From an uncultured Clostridia bacterium (GTDB lineage Bacteria; Bacillota; Clostridia; Christensenellales; Aristaeellaceae), in NCBI GenBank assembly GCA_946538615.1, contig CAMNGW010000005.1, positions 1 through 47,282 of the forward strand: a stretch of DNA of 47,282 nt, written 5' to 3'. Under the pieces are notes generated by a model, which made no database searches, was not told the origin of the DNA, and saw nothing but the letters and a program-made list of their open reading frames with translations. Position 1 is the first letter of the stretch, and each line of letters starts with the position of its first letter. Position numbers and translations under genes: made by a program. Of this stretch, positions 8,754 to 17,505 are shown piece by piece.

Positions 8754-9770
8754 TCACCTGAGGCCCATGGATGTCAACAGATATTCAAGCGGTTTTTCCG
8801 CACCGTCCAGCGGCCGGATCTCCGGGGTCCGGCAGAGCCCGGTAGCAAAGAACCTGTGCTCTGAGAAACAGGAAAGCTTGCTCAAAAGCGCTTCCCCCTG
8901 CCAGCTGCCCACCAGGTCCTCGAGGCAGGAAGATGTCAGTTCATTGGCTGTCGTGCATCCGCTCACTGACGCGAACCACTTGTCCAGATGGGTCAGTACG
9001 AGCGCTACCCGGACCCGGCTTCTGACCCCCAGTTCCTCCCTGCTCAGCAGTTCATCCAGGATGTGCTCCGCCTTCCCCCACACATCCCCCGGGACCTGGC
9101 GCGGCACGTCGTTGGGCGCGGCACACGGCATCTGGGCAAACGCAGGATGGACGACCAGCATGACCCCGTCCGCCCGGGAAAGGAGCGGAGCTATGGGAAG
9201 GGCAGAGGCGTGGCTGGTCACCATTTCCCCCGGCACATCGTACACCGACAGGGCCAGAGTGGCCGGCGGCCGGTGCTCAAACTGCCGCGTCACGCCCCAC
9301 AGAAACGGCCTTGGGACTTCGCACGGGGTGTGCCCGATCTCTTCACTGCGCAGGGAGATGGGCGCCGTATAGGTTTCATAGAACCGTTCTGCCGTGTTTT
9401 CCGCGTCCAGCGGCATCATCCGCCATTCTTTCTTCCGGCTCAGCGAGTCCTTGGCCATGGCCAGCAGCGTGCTTTTGCCTGCGCCGTTCGTGCCCAGCAG
9501 CAGGATGGACCTGCCGGGATAGCGGCCCCAGGCAGACGGGATCGCCTCCGTGCAGCAGGGGCACACCAGGGCACATGCCTGTCCGCAGCTTTCACAGTAC
9601 ACTTCCCGCTCCGCCATGCGTGCACCGCCCCGGATGCGCAGCCGCTCCGGGAGCCTGGCCAGCAGGCGCCGGGGGGCACCGGGCATGCTCTGGTCATACA
9701 GTCCGCACACTGGGTTCCTGCACACAGGAAGGGGCTGCTGGACCTCAGAAAAACAATAGGGGCAAACCAT
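8754..9770 (-). CDS. Zinc-finger P-loop GTPase-like protein (double-GTPase-2 type)
   Basis: The 338-residue protein has paired cysteines at the N-terminus (C3/C6, C17/C22, C59/C62, C70/C73) forming one or two treble-clef or ribbon fingers. A P-loop domain follows: GTNGAGKST (93-101), DVPGE (178-182) as G3/Walker B, and THLDKW (260-265) as a G4-like specificity motif. The motif set resembles the DO-GTPase partners of dynamin- or conflict-type GTPase systems more than ABC or kinase ATPases. This family link is from memory and should be tested. The ATG has GAGGAGGGG in front and starts three bases after the preceding stop. It is encoded between the unknown 321-residue protein and the zinc-ribbon membrane protein, suggesting a cytoplasmic switch that talks to both. 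Confidence 0.75.
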   Translation of the reverse strand: MVCPYCFSEVQQPLPVCRNPVCGLYDQSMPGAPRRLLARLPERLRIRGGARMAEREVYCESCGQACALVCPCCTEAIPSAWGRYPGRSILLLGTNGAGKSTLLAMAKDSLSRKKEWRMMPLDAENTAERFYETYTAPISLRSEEIGHTPCEVPRPFLWGVTRQFEHRPPATLALSVYDVPGEMVTSHASALPIAPLLSRADGVMLVVHPAFAQMPCAAPNDVPRQVPGDVWGKAEHILDELLSREELGVRSRVRVALVLTHLDKWFASVSGCTTANELTSSCLEDLVGSWQGEALLSKLSCFSEHRFFATGLCRTPEIRPLDGAEKPLEYLLTSMGLR

Positions 9771-9773
9771 TTT

Positions 9774-10739
9774 TCACCCCTCCTCCATCACTTCAAGATA
9801 ACGCAGGCCCCGGGACAGGACCCGGATCCTCCGGTCCACCCTGCCATCCAGCGCCGGGCATTTCAGGTACACAGCGTCTTTCCCCAGCACGACCGCCCCG
9901 TTTGTCAGCGTCTCCCTTGACGAGACCAGGGTCATCTCCGGCAGGGTCTGTCCTGCCCTGCCGCGGATCTGCAGGGAAGGCTTCAGGCGTTTCCAGAGCA
10001 CACGGGGAATCCGGCACATGGGCACAAACAGGCCACGGGCTGACCCGAAGTGCACGCCTGCGCGCACCGAGATGCCCGCCATGGGGTCCTTGAGCGGGAC
10101 GGATGCACGCCCGCCGTCCCAGGTGACCTCTGTTTCCTCTGCCTCCGTCTCCAGACAGATGCCGCACAGGCACTCCTCCCGTGTCCGCATATGGCCGTCC
10201 ACAAAGGCTTTGTCCACGCCATCCGGGAGCTCAAAATAGACAATAACCGCACCGCGCGCAAAGGCAAGGCGCGATGGGAGCTGCGTATCTTTCCCTGTCT
10301 CCCGCTGTGTCTGCGCCCCGTCTTCTTTCACAAGCCCCGGCAGGTCCGTATCCGCCGGGCTTTCGGGCAGAAAGACCAGAACCGTCCTCATGGCCGCATA
10401 CAGGGAGGCCGGGTTCCAGTCCGGCGCCTCGTCAAGCATCTCCGAACAGATCTGGCACAGCCGCCGCACGGAACGCTCCGGGTGCGATGTCCGGAGCTGG
10501 TCCACCATCGCCTCCGCCTGTTCGTCCCTCTGTCCCAGCAGGGCATAGGCCAGAAGGGCACCTGAAGCCCGCAGCCCTTCGCCCGCACGGAAACCGGCGG
10601 TGCCTTCCCCGCCCCCGGGCAGCCATACCCGGGGCGGCTGCATCAGCCCTGCGCTGACGCGCTGAAAGATTTCCCGGCAGCCCTGCAGGCGACCGGACAG
10701 GGCCGCATCCATGATCAATCGCTTATCTTCCATGTTCAT
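9774..10739 (-). CDS. Unknown linker protein of the dynamin cluster
   Basis: A protein of about 321 residues that I cannot assign. The first 130 residues are alpha-helical and partly repetitive (tetratricopeptide-like length, no clear consensus). Residues 160-320 are strand-rich with one CLCGIC cysteine pair near 195 and an LFVPMCRIPRVLW segment. There is no P-loop, signal peptide or membrane span. The start is uncertain among three ATG codons (10769, 10739 and 10733); the first overlaps the dynamin stop by 23 bases, and the next is eight bases past it. Its end is three bases from the next GTPase gene. Position between two GTPases suggests an adaptor or activator. Confidence 0.7.
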   Translation of the reverse strand: MNMEDKRLIMDAALSGRLQGCREIFQRVSAGLMQPPRVWLPGGGEGTAGFRAGEGLRASGALLAYALLGQRDEQAEAMVDQLRTSHPERSVRRLCQICSEMLDEAPDWNPASLYAAMRTVLVFLPESPADTDLPGLVKEDGAQTQRETGKDTQLPSRLAFARGAVIVYFELPDGVDKAFVDGHMRTREECLCGICLETEAEETEVTWDGGRASVPLKDPMAGISVRAGVHFGSARGLFVPMCRIPRVLWKRLKPSLQIRGRAGQTLPEMTLVSSRETLTNGAVVLGKDAVYLKCPALDGRVDRRIRVLSRGLRYLEVMEEG

Positions 10740-10746
10740 CCCCGCA

Positions 10747-13458
10747 TCATAACCTTGCAAACTTTTCATCCCAGGTCTCCAGGAGGGTCACGATTGTCCC
10801 GTACAGCTTCTCTTTTCCGGCATGCTCCGCCCGCTGTGCGTCGAGCTCGTCAAAGGCGCGGTGCTTGATCCGCTTCACGTCGTCCCTCAGCCAGGCATTG
10901 ATCAGTGCGTCCGCCTTATGGTCATACACTGCCGAGTGTCCCGTCATGGCATTGATCTGGTTGATGAACCGCTCATAGAACGCCTTCTCCAGATTCAGGT
11001 GAGGGACCAGCAGATCAATGAGCAGGTCCGAATAGATGTCAATGTCCGCGTTGATCTCTGCGAGGATGTCCTCCTCCGACCTGGCGACCTCCGCTTCTCT
11101 GGCCATGGTGGCAATCAGGGACTGCGTGACCTGGGCCCGTGTGGGCAGTTCGCTCTCCGTCCTCTCCAGCATGCTCTGCAGCTCCGCAGCCTGGGACGTG
11201 GTGCGCAGCTTCATCACCGATGTCAGCGCGTCCCTGAAACTGTCATCCAGCACCCTGACTGTGCTCCTGCCCTCCCGGCGCCGGGCCCGCAGGCTCCGGC
11301 TGAGCATGGAATAGGGTCCAAGCTGTCCTGTCAGGTCAATATCATACTGGGCCGCAGTGGAGGACCAGCGGGCCACAAAACGGGTCTGCTCTGCGCTGTC
11401 CCAGTCAAGGCGGTACCTCTTATGGTGCCTGAAGAACCCTTCCAGCGCTTTTTCGTTGCGGGCCTTGAGCTGAGAAAAATAGTCTTTGTGCGTCAGGATG
11501 CGCGCCAGGGCGGCCATGCCGTCCACGTCCCCGGTGCCGCGGCCCTGATAGAGACGGTTCAGCTCGTCACTGATGCGTACCGCTTCCTCCACCCTGCCCT
11601 GGCTGCCCAGGGGATAGCCTATTACCGCCGCTGTCATGCCCGGGACAAAGCGGGTGATCAGGGCAATAAAGCCCCGTGCCCGGAAGGGCGTCCCGCCCTC
11701 GACAGCGCCGTTCTCATCCTCTGCATCAAACATGCGCATGACAAGCCTTCTGGCCCGTTCCTTGACCTGCTGCCCGTCCGCTTCCGCGTCCGCATCATAG
11801 CCCAGGGCATCCAGCAGCGCATCGGTCAGCTCTTCCATCAGGGCCATTTCCTCATGTCTTGCAATGTCCCACACCATGCGCTCGATGAGCGTATTGAAAT
11901 AGCCCTGCAGGTTCATGCGCAGATTGGCATTGACCATTTCATTGCGGTTCGCGCTGTCCCCCTGTACGTTCAGGCTCCCGATAATCTCCTGGTACAGGGA
12001 GTCCCCGGGGGTGATGGGCTGGATCTGCTGGGCGATCCGTTCACGCAGTATCCGCGTAAAAGGCTTCTGGATGCTGATCTCCTGGTACATCCTCCCCACA
12101 ATCTGACGGGCCTGCCTGCGGAAGGTGACAATGTCATCCTTGGCCTGGATCACCTGCTCAAATTCCTTCTGCTGGATATCCTCCAGTTCCCGGTTCGCAA
12201 AGTGGTCCGCCACGGGCCGGATCAGCTCCATCACGGCCCGGTTGACAGAAAGGGCCCGGTTCTGCAGCACGGTCAGGCGCTCAGAGGCGCAGTATTCTTC
12301 CAGCAGCTCCCGCAACCGCTCGATGCCCGTTCCGCACCCCAGCGCCTCGAGCCTGTCGCGCTCCTGCGTCCTTCCGTGGAGCGCCTCGAAGTAAGCATGC
12401 GCCGAGCCCGGAAGGACCCTGCGCTCCATGGTGAGCCTGTGCCGGCTGACAATATCTGAGACAAAGGTCCGGTAATTGTCCCGGAACGTTTTCTCGTCCT
12501 TGAGCAGGTCCGCCTTGTTGCCAAAGACGAACAGCTTGTCCTTGAGCTGCACGTGGTCCGCGTCCGCCTCCCGCAGCACCGACAGCTGGGTCCCGTCAAT
12601 ATTCGGATTGGACAGCATATCGGTGACCATGACAATCGCGTCCGCCCGGTCCATCATATAACGGGTCTGTGCCCTGTGCAGCAGGGTCGGTGAATTGAAC
12701 CCCGGCACATCATAGAGCACTATGTTTTTCATGGACTGCAGCCGGGAGGACCAGATCGTCACGCGCTTGACCGCAAAGGGGCGCTCGTCACGGGAAAGGG
12801 CGTCCGTGCCGTCCGTCTGTCCTGTGATAAAACTCTGGAACTCAGTGGAAACCAGAGCATCCTCCCCTTCAAATGAAAGGCTCTTTGACCCCAGGAAGCC
12901 CCGGAGCAGCGTGGAGGCACGGAGTATGGATTTCACGTCCTCAGCGGTGGTGGAACCGTACAGGCGGCGCTTTACCGGGTCCCTCTGGCAAATGGATTCC
13001 CAGACCTGTTCGAAACGGATGGGAGAAAGCTCTGTAAAATCTTCCATCTGTTCTCCTGCAAAGCCCAGTTCCTCCAGCATCTGGCGGAAGCGTGTCTGGA
13101 ACTCCTCAAGACTGTAAAACTCCACCAGGGCGTGGTCGTGGTCATCTGAGCGGATCTCCGTTGTGGTGTACGTGCAGCGTACAGAAGCGCTGGGCAGGGC
13201 CGGAATGCCGATGAGCGCATTGGCCACACTGCTCTTGCCGCTGTTTTCAAGACCCACTACGGCCACCTCAAAGGAACGCGCCTCCATCTTCCGGATCAGC
13301 ATCGCGTTCTCCTCACAGGTCCTGCGCAGTTCTTCCTCCTGCTGTGCGCCCAAGAGCCGGCACGTCCGGTTCTGTTCCAGCATCTTCAGTATTTCCTGCC
13401 GGATATACCGCATCATGTCCGTATAGGCAGAGATACTGCTGTACCATTTATCATCCAT
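10747..13458 (-). CDS. Dynamin-like GTPase
   Basis: The 903-residue protein has a dynamin-type G domain: G1 GLENSGKSS (69-77), a switch-I threonine cluster CTYTTTEI, G3 DVPGFNSP (250-257) and G4 NKADLL (314-319). A long helical stalk follows with a moderately hydrophobic Gly/Pro-containing segment around residues 610-640 that could act as membrane paddle. The N-terminal 60 residues are helical. Bacterial dynamin-like proteins remodel or protect membranes and often occur with a partner GTPase. GGAGGGGAG precedes the ATG at 13458. The stop overlaps or abuts the next gene. No promoter is visible in the 147 bases before it, so transcription probably comes through from the membrane-protein genes at 13606-16846. 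Confidence 0.9.
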   Translation of the reverse strand: MDDKWYSSISAYTDMMRYIRQEILKMLEQNRTCRLLGAQQEEELRRTCEENAMLIRKMEARSFEVAVVGLENSGKSSVANALIGIPALPSASVRCTYTTTEIRSDDHDHALVEFYSLEEFQTRFRQMLEELGFAGEQMEDFTELSPIRFEQVWESICQRDPVKRRLYGSTTAEDVKSILRASTLLRGFLGSKSLSFEGEDALVSTEFQSFITGQTDGTDALSRDERPFAVKRVTIWSSRLQSMKNIVLYDVPGFNSPTLLHRAQTRYMMDRADAIVMVTDMLSNPNIDGTQLSVLREADADHVQLKDKLFVFGNKADLLKDEKTFRDNYRTFVSDIVSRHRLTMERRVLPGSAHAYFEALHGRTQERDRLEALGCGTGIERLRELLEEYCASERLTVLQNRALSVNRAVMELIRPVADHFANRELEDIQQKEFEQVIQAKDDIVTFRRQARQIVGRMYQEISIQKPFTRILRERIAQQIQPITPGDSLYQEIIGSLNVQGDSANRNEMVNANLRMNLQGYFNTLIERMVWDIARHEEMALMEELTDALLDALGYDADAEADGQQVKERARRLVMRMFDAEDENGAVEGGTPFRARGFIALITRFVPGMTAAVIGYPLGSQGRVEEAVRISDELNRLYQGRGTGDVDGMAALARILTHKDYFSQLKARNEKALEGFFRHHKRYRLDWDSAEQTRFVARWSSTAAQYDIDLTGQLGPYSMLSRSLRARRREGRSTVRVLDDSFRDALTSVMKLRTTSQAAELQSMLERTESELPTRAQVTQSLIATMAREAEVARSEEDILAEINADIDIYSDLLIDLLVPHLNLEKAFYERFINQINAMTGHSAVYDHKADALINAWLRDDVKRIKHRAFDELDAQRAEHAGKEKLYGTIVTLLETWDEKFARL

Positions 13459-13499
13459 ATCTGTATGTCTCCCCTCCGGCATTCTGTCCGGGCACCTGC

Positions 13500-13527
13500 C
13501 CCGGGCTTCCCATCATGAAGGCCCGGG
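13500..13527. repeat. GC-rich inverted repeat between membrane-protein and dynamin genes
   Basis: CCCGGGC at 13500-13506 pairs with GCCCGGG at 13521-13527 around a 14-base loop that adds TT/AA pairing. There is no T-run. It may be an attenuator or mRNA-stabilising hairpin in the only larger gap of the minus-strand operon. Confidence 0.4.
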
Positions 13528-13605
13528 CGGATTGCGCCAGGGCCTGCATGTTTCATCCGGGGCCATCCCGGTCCGTTTCCTCTTTGCTGTGTTGCCCGGT
13601 TCCGC

Positions 13606-15189
13606 TTACTTGGCATTCTGGAAAGCTTTTTTCATGAACCAGGTCCCGCCCAGGGCAAACAGCACGGGAGGAAGGCCCGTCAGGACAGTCATGACAGGGA
13701 GCGATGCCTGTCTCACCAGGAGCTCAGAGTCTGTAACGCCCTCGGCAGCTGTCGACGTTCCCTGCATCATCAGCCTGTACATCAGAGTAGAGACAGGTAT
13801 ATTACTCTGGGAATTCAGATAGATGTTTCCCCCTAAAAAGTCCCCCCATGCCAGTGCGGCACTCACAAACATGAGCCCCAGCAAAAGCCCTTTCGCGTCA
13901 CGCTCAGGCGCCTGGCGCAGGGCAAGCGCGAGCACCAGCAGGGTGCCCACGAAGAAAGGCTGGATCATCTGCCGCGGCACCAGCGCATAGAGCGTATTAA
14001 TCAAAGACAGCTGCCTGACAAACAGATAGGCGGGCAGGATCATCGTCATGCAGGATGTCATCATAAGGATGAACAGGCCCGCACTGTGCCGAGCGCCGCG
14101 CAGGTGCGTGACCACAGCCAGCCCCAGCAGGCCGCACACAAGGCCCGAGAGCACAGAAACCAAAAGGGAGTTCAGAAGGCTCATCAGAATGGACTGCTGC
14201 ATGACAACCTGCGTCATTGCCTGAACAGAATCTTCCGGACGGTTCTGAATGGTCGTGATCCCCATAGAAATGACAAGTACGCCAGCAAGAAGCGCAAGCC
14301 ACAGGAGCTGGGCCGTCGTGAACACCAGCTGTCCGCCCTTGGTATCCTTGATTTCAATCCTGGTCTTATCCTCCCTGGTGATCCTCAGGAGCACAATGAG
14401 CGGTACGATCCCCAGGATACACTGCGCCGCGGCTGTCAGTACAGAAAAGGCTCCGCTGTAACTGTACTGGGCATTCATCAGGCCGACCTGATAAATCGTC
14501 ATACCCAGGGTGTTGGAAACGTTACGGTTCATCGAATTGCTCAGAAGGTGGCTGGTTTGTGCATCAGGCGTGAGCAGGGTGAGACAGGAGATCAGGAACG
14601 CCACAAGTAAGCCCTGCCATACCCCTTTTCCGATGCCCTGTCTCCCGAGGTACTGGAAAAGTCCTGCACAGAAAGCAAAGAAACCGGCCGTCTGAAAGCC
14701 GCACCCCAGTACAAACGGGACAAAATACATATCCGGTTCCAGAAGAAAGTTGTGCGGAAGGAACTGGATCACAAGCTGTGCCGTCACCACAGGCGGCAGG
14801 CACATGAGGGGCAGGCACAGACAGGCTTTCATCAGGGCAGTGCCTGGTTTCATGCTGAGCGTCACCCATACAACAAGCGGCAGGGACAGAAGCAGTCCCG
14901 CCAGGATCTGCACAACGCGCAGTTTAAGAGAATTCATCAGGGACATCATGAAAGAAGGCGTCTCCAGCATCCTCTCGTACCACTTGAGACCAACCCATTC
15001 ACTTCCGGATAACCCCCGGAAGGGCTTGAAATTTGTCATGGAGAGTACTACGCCATAAATGATCAGGAGGAGAAGCACAGCTGCGACCAGCAGTGCCGCT
15101 ATGGAGAGGAGGGAAAACCTCTTCTTTGGCGCTTCTTTTGTCATTGTGATTTCTGCCTTATCCTTTGTCTCCGGATTCTTCTTATTCAT
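13606..15189 (-). CDS. Fused two-half permease-like membrane protein (LplB/YtcP-like, EAA loops lost)
   Basis: A 527-residue polytopic protein. The N-terminal half, after a cytoplasmic tail and first span, has FKPFRGLSGSEWVGLKWYER and later NTLGMTIYQVGLMNAQYSYS, both strongly like LplB-type carbohydrate ABC permeases. The C-terminal half has NTLYAL and WGDFLGGNIYLNSQSNIP, like the partner YtcP-type permease. In both halves the stretch where the EAA motif (ATPase contact) should be is replaced by a shorter hydrophobic or neutral sequence. No ATPase or solute-binding gene is near. AAAGGAGC precedes ATG 15189. It is 31 bases after a paralog of the same design. A structural, sensory or channel-like role is as likely as transport. 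Confidence 0.75.
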   Translation of the reverse strand: MNKKNPETKDKAEITMTKEAPKKRFSLLSIAALLVAAVLLLLIIYGVVLSMTNFKPFRGLSGSEWVGLKWYERMLETPSFMMSLMNSLKLRVVQILAGLLLSLPLVVWVTLSMKPGTALMKACLCLPLMCLPPVVTAQLVIQFLPHNFLLEPDMYFVPFVLGCGFQTAGFFAFCAGLFQYLGRQGIGKGVWQGLLVAFLISCLTLLTPDAQTSHLLSNSMNRNVSNTLGMTIYQVGLMNAQYSYSGAFSVLTAAAQCILGIVPLIVLLRITREDKTRIEIKDTKGGQLVFTTAQLLWLALLAGVLVISMGITTIQNRPEDSVQAMTQVVMQQSILMSLLNSLLVSVLSGLVCGLLGLAVVTHLRGARHSAGLFILMMTSCMTMILPAYLFVRQLSLINTLYALVPRQMIQPFFVGTLLVLALALRQAPERDAKGLLLGLMFVSAALAWGDFLGGNIYLNSQSNIPVSTLMYRLMMQGTSTAAEGVTDSELLVRQASLPVMTVLTGLPPVLFALGGTWFMKKAFQNAK

Positions 15190-15220
15190 AACCCTTGCTC
15201 CTTTCTGTTCTTTCACAGAC

Positions 15221-16846
15221 TTATTTTACCTTTATTTTCTGCTCCCCGAGCGCTCTGCTGAAGAACCATGCGCCAAAGGAGGCCATGAGGACGGCAGGCA
15301 GGCCGGTGAGCAGCATCATTACCGGAACCGAGGCCTGCTGCATAAGGACCTCCATCTCTGACACGCTCTCACTGGAGACCAGCGTCCCGCTTACGAAGAG
15401 CTGCTGGAGCATTCCGGCAATCGTCATCATGGAATGGTCCGAAATATGAATCAGCGATCCAATGTAATCGCCCCATGCAAGGGCCGCTGACAGGCATATG
15501 AACCCCGGGATAATCTTTCTGTTATAGCACTCTGGTGCGATGCGTACAATGATGGAAAAGACCATCACAGTAAGAATCAGCCAGGGATGGAACGGCTGTC
15601 TGAACAGCAGCGCATAGATGGTATTGCGCAGACCCGCCTCATGGACCAGCAAGTATTCCCCGACCACACATGACAGAGAGGAAGAGAGGATCAGGAGAAC
15701 AAACGCCAGTCCATGCTTCCGGCCTTTCAGACCACAGACCAGGGCACAGGCAGCACCCCCGGCAAAAAGTCCTGAAGCCATCATAACGCTCAGTGAGTTC
15801 ATAAGGCCCTGCAGCACCTGGGACTGCATCACGACGGTGGTTACCGCCCCTGCAGTTTTCTCCGGCTGGGACAGGAGAGTTGTCAGTCCCATTGATACAG
15901 CTGAACATGCTGCCAGCACAAGGACCCACATCAGCTGTGCTGTGGTCAGAAGCAGGCCCGTGCCGCCTGAGGACTGTGCCGGCAGTCTGGTCCTGTCTTC
16001 CTTTGCCATGCGGGAAAGCAGTATGGCAGGGACAATGCCCAAGAGGCACTGGAGCACCACTTTGACGACGGATACGGCGCTGCTCACAGACAGGTTATAA
16101 CTCATGAGCCCCATCTCATAAGCATACAGATCCAGTGTTCTGGAACCCTGCATGTTCATGCTGTTCTTCAGCAGCAACGATGTGGAAAACTCCGGCGTGA
16201 GCCCCATCAGGCAAAGGAGCAGTAAAGCAGCAGGTATACCCTGCTTCAGCCCTTTTCCAATTCCGCGCAGGCCCAGAACATGGAAAATGCCACCGCAGAA
16301 CGCTATCCATCCACCCGTCTGCAGACAGCACCCAAGTCCGAAGATGACAGAAAACAGCTCCGGTTCCACCAGGTACTCCCGGGGCATGAACCGCATCACG
16401 GCGCCAGCCGTCACAAGAGGCGGCAGACACATGGGGATCAGGCACAGGCACGCTTTCATCATCTTCCTGCTCTGTTTTTTCCCTGTACAGATCCAAAGGA
16501 GCACCGGGACAGACAGGAGCAGTCCGGAAAGGATCTGGACCAGCCTCAGCCATAATGAATTCTTGAGATAAATGACAAATATGGGTATCTGAGAAAGATA
16601 CTCATAATTTTTCGGACCCACAAAAGAACTTCCGGTCAGACCGGCTCTGAAACTGTAGTCGACCACAGAAAGCGCCGCGCTGTAGAAAAAGACCAGAAGC
16701 AGGCACCCCAGTATGATCCATGCGGCAGCGGCAAGAATCACGTTACCCTTCTGTTTCCGGTCCCTGTATTCAGCTTTCGTCTTTGTTTTCCTGAAATCGT
16801 TTTCGCTTTTTTCTGGAAGGTCCGTTTTCTTATCCTGTTTGTCCAC
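15221..16846 (-). CDS. Fused two-half permease-like membrane protein, paralog of the downstream gene
   Basis: A 541-residue protein with a highly charged 38-residue N-terminal tail and two permease-like halves aligned along their length with the neighbour at 13606. Shared landmarks are GLTGSSFVGPKNYEYL, the MKACLCLIPMCLPP segment, NTIYALLFRQP and ALAWGDYIGSLIHIS. As in the neighbour, no EAA loop is visible in either half. The start is a GTG at 16846, chosen because AAAGGGGGA sits seven bases upstream and the nearby ATG at 16850 is out of frame. First gene behind the promoter at 16927. The pair may form a heterodimer of 24 or so spans; coupling to an ATPase encoded elsewhere cannot be excluded. 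Confidence 0.75.
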   Translation of the reverse strand: MDKQDKKTDLPEKSENDFRKTKTKAEYRDRKQKGNVILAAAAWIILGCLLLVFFYSAALSVVDYSFRAGLTGSSFVGPKNYEYLSQIPIFVIYLKNSLWLRLVQILSGLLLSVPVLLWICTGKKQSRKMMKACLCLIPMCLPPLVTAGAVMRFMPREYLVEPELFSVIFGLGCCLQTGGWIAFCGGIFHVLGLRGIGKGLKQGIPAALLLLCLMGLTPEFSTSLLLKNSMNMQGSRTLDLYAYEMGLMSYNLSVSSAVSVVKVVLQCLLGIVPAILLSRMAKEDRTRLPAQSSGGTGLLLTTAQLMWVLVLAACSAVSMGLTTLLSQPEKTAGAVTTVVMQSQVLQGLMNSLSVMMASGLFAGGAACALVCGLKGRKHGLAFVLLILSSSLSCVVGEYLLVHEAGLRNTIYALLFRQPFHPWLILTVMVFSIIVRIAPECYNRKIIPGFICLSAALAWGDYIGSLIHISDHSMMTIAGMLQQLFVSGTLVSSESVSEMEVLMQQASVPVMMLLTGLPAVLMASFGAWFFSRALGEQKIKVK

Positions 16847-16926
16847 CCATTGTCCCCCTTTCGATCAGCAGAACGCCCGTTCATGTAAGCAATGGCCAGT
16901 TTGTAACACTTTTTTTCTATGCGAAA

Positions 16927-16955
16927 AGTATATTTGCAACAGGTCCCTGTGTCAA
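16927..16955 (-). promoter_or_regulatory. Consensus promoter of the long minus-strand operon
   Basis: On the minus strand TTGACA (16955-16950) and TATACT (16932-16927) are spaced by exactly 17 bases. Transcription would begin near 16920 and give a leader of about 75 bases before the GTG at 16846. I see no comparable promoter before the dynamin gene or inside the following four genes. Confidence 0.7.
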
Positions 16956-17040
16956 GCCCTTGTCCCTTCCCTGCAAAGAAAGAGACTGCTTTGAACAGAT
17001 CTGCGGAATACAGGCCCTGCAGACAGATCGCTGTGTCTTC

Positions 17041-17445
17041 TCAGGACAGCTGCTCTGAGCGGTACCAGGCTCTGCATGCCCCTGCAGGCATAGGACGCAC
17101 CGCTTCATAGCGTGCCTTTGTCCCGGTGCGCAGTGTATCCCTTCCAGCCGCATCTTGAACCGGTCCATTGCAGGATTTCCCCCGGATAATCCGCTTCACT
17201 TTGGGTCTTGTCCCAGACCAGCGCATACTCTGCCTTGGCCGGGCGGACGGCAAGGGTCATGGACACAGTGAAAGAGATATAAGCACCCGGCGCACCCACA
17301 CGGATCCGGCAGAACTTTGGCTGGGTGATGATTCCTTTGTTCCGATGAACTGCATGGGCTTGACCAGACGTACGCGCTGATCCGGTTCCGGATCACTGGT
17401 GTCCCGGGCCTCCGCAGGTCCTCTCCATGCTGATTGACGAAGCAC
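17041..17445 (-). pseudogene. Decayed gene remnant with at least two frameshifts
   Basis: Three minus-strand frames join into one plausible protein tail with genome-like codon use: RVRLVKPMQFIGTK, then (shift near 17340) GIITQPKFCRIRVGAPGAY and TLAVRPAKAEYALVWDKTQ, then (shift near 17115) YEAVRPMPAGACRAWYRSEQ before a stop. No single frame is open through it and no ribosome binding site is seen. It looks like the C-terminal part of a beta-rich protein whose 5' end is gone. I do not recognise the family. It lies just upstream of the operon promoter at 16927. Confidence 0.45.
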
Positions 17446-17462
17446 CGGAATCCATTTACAAT
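17434..17462 (+). promoter_or_regulatory. Promoter of the IlvD/Edd dehydratase gene
   Basis: TTGACG (17434-17439) and TACAAT (17457-17462) are spaced by 17 bases. The start of transcription near 17469 gives a short leader before the ATG at 17506. Confidence 0.65.
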
Positions 17463-17505
17463 CCGTTGGTAAACAATTCTGCCCACAGGAAAGGATGAAG
17501 AATCA

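Noticed and set aside
10822-12459. An open frame of 545 codons on the plus strand
   Set aside because: Antisense to the dynamin-like GTPase, whose motifs are complete; composition is that of a shadow frame.
13606-16846. A canonical carbohydrate ABC importer
   Set aside because: No EAA motif, ATPase or binding protein is present; halves are fused. I describe them as permease-like only.
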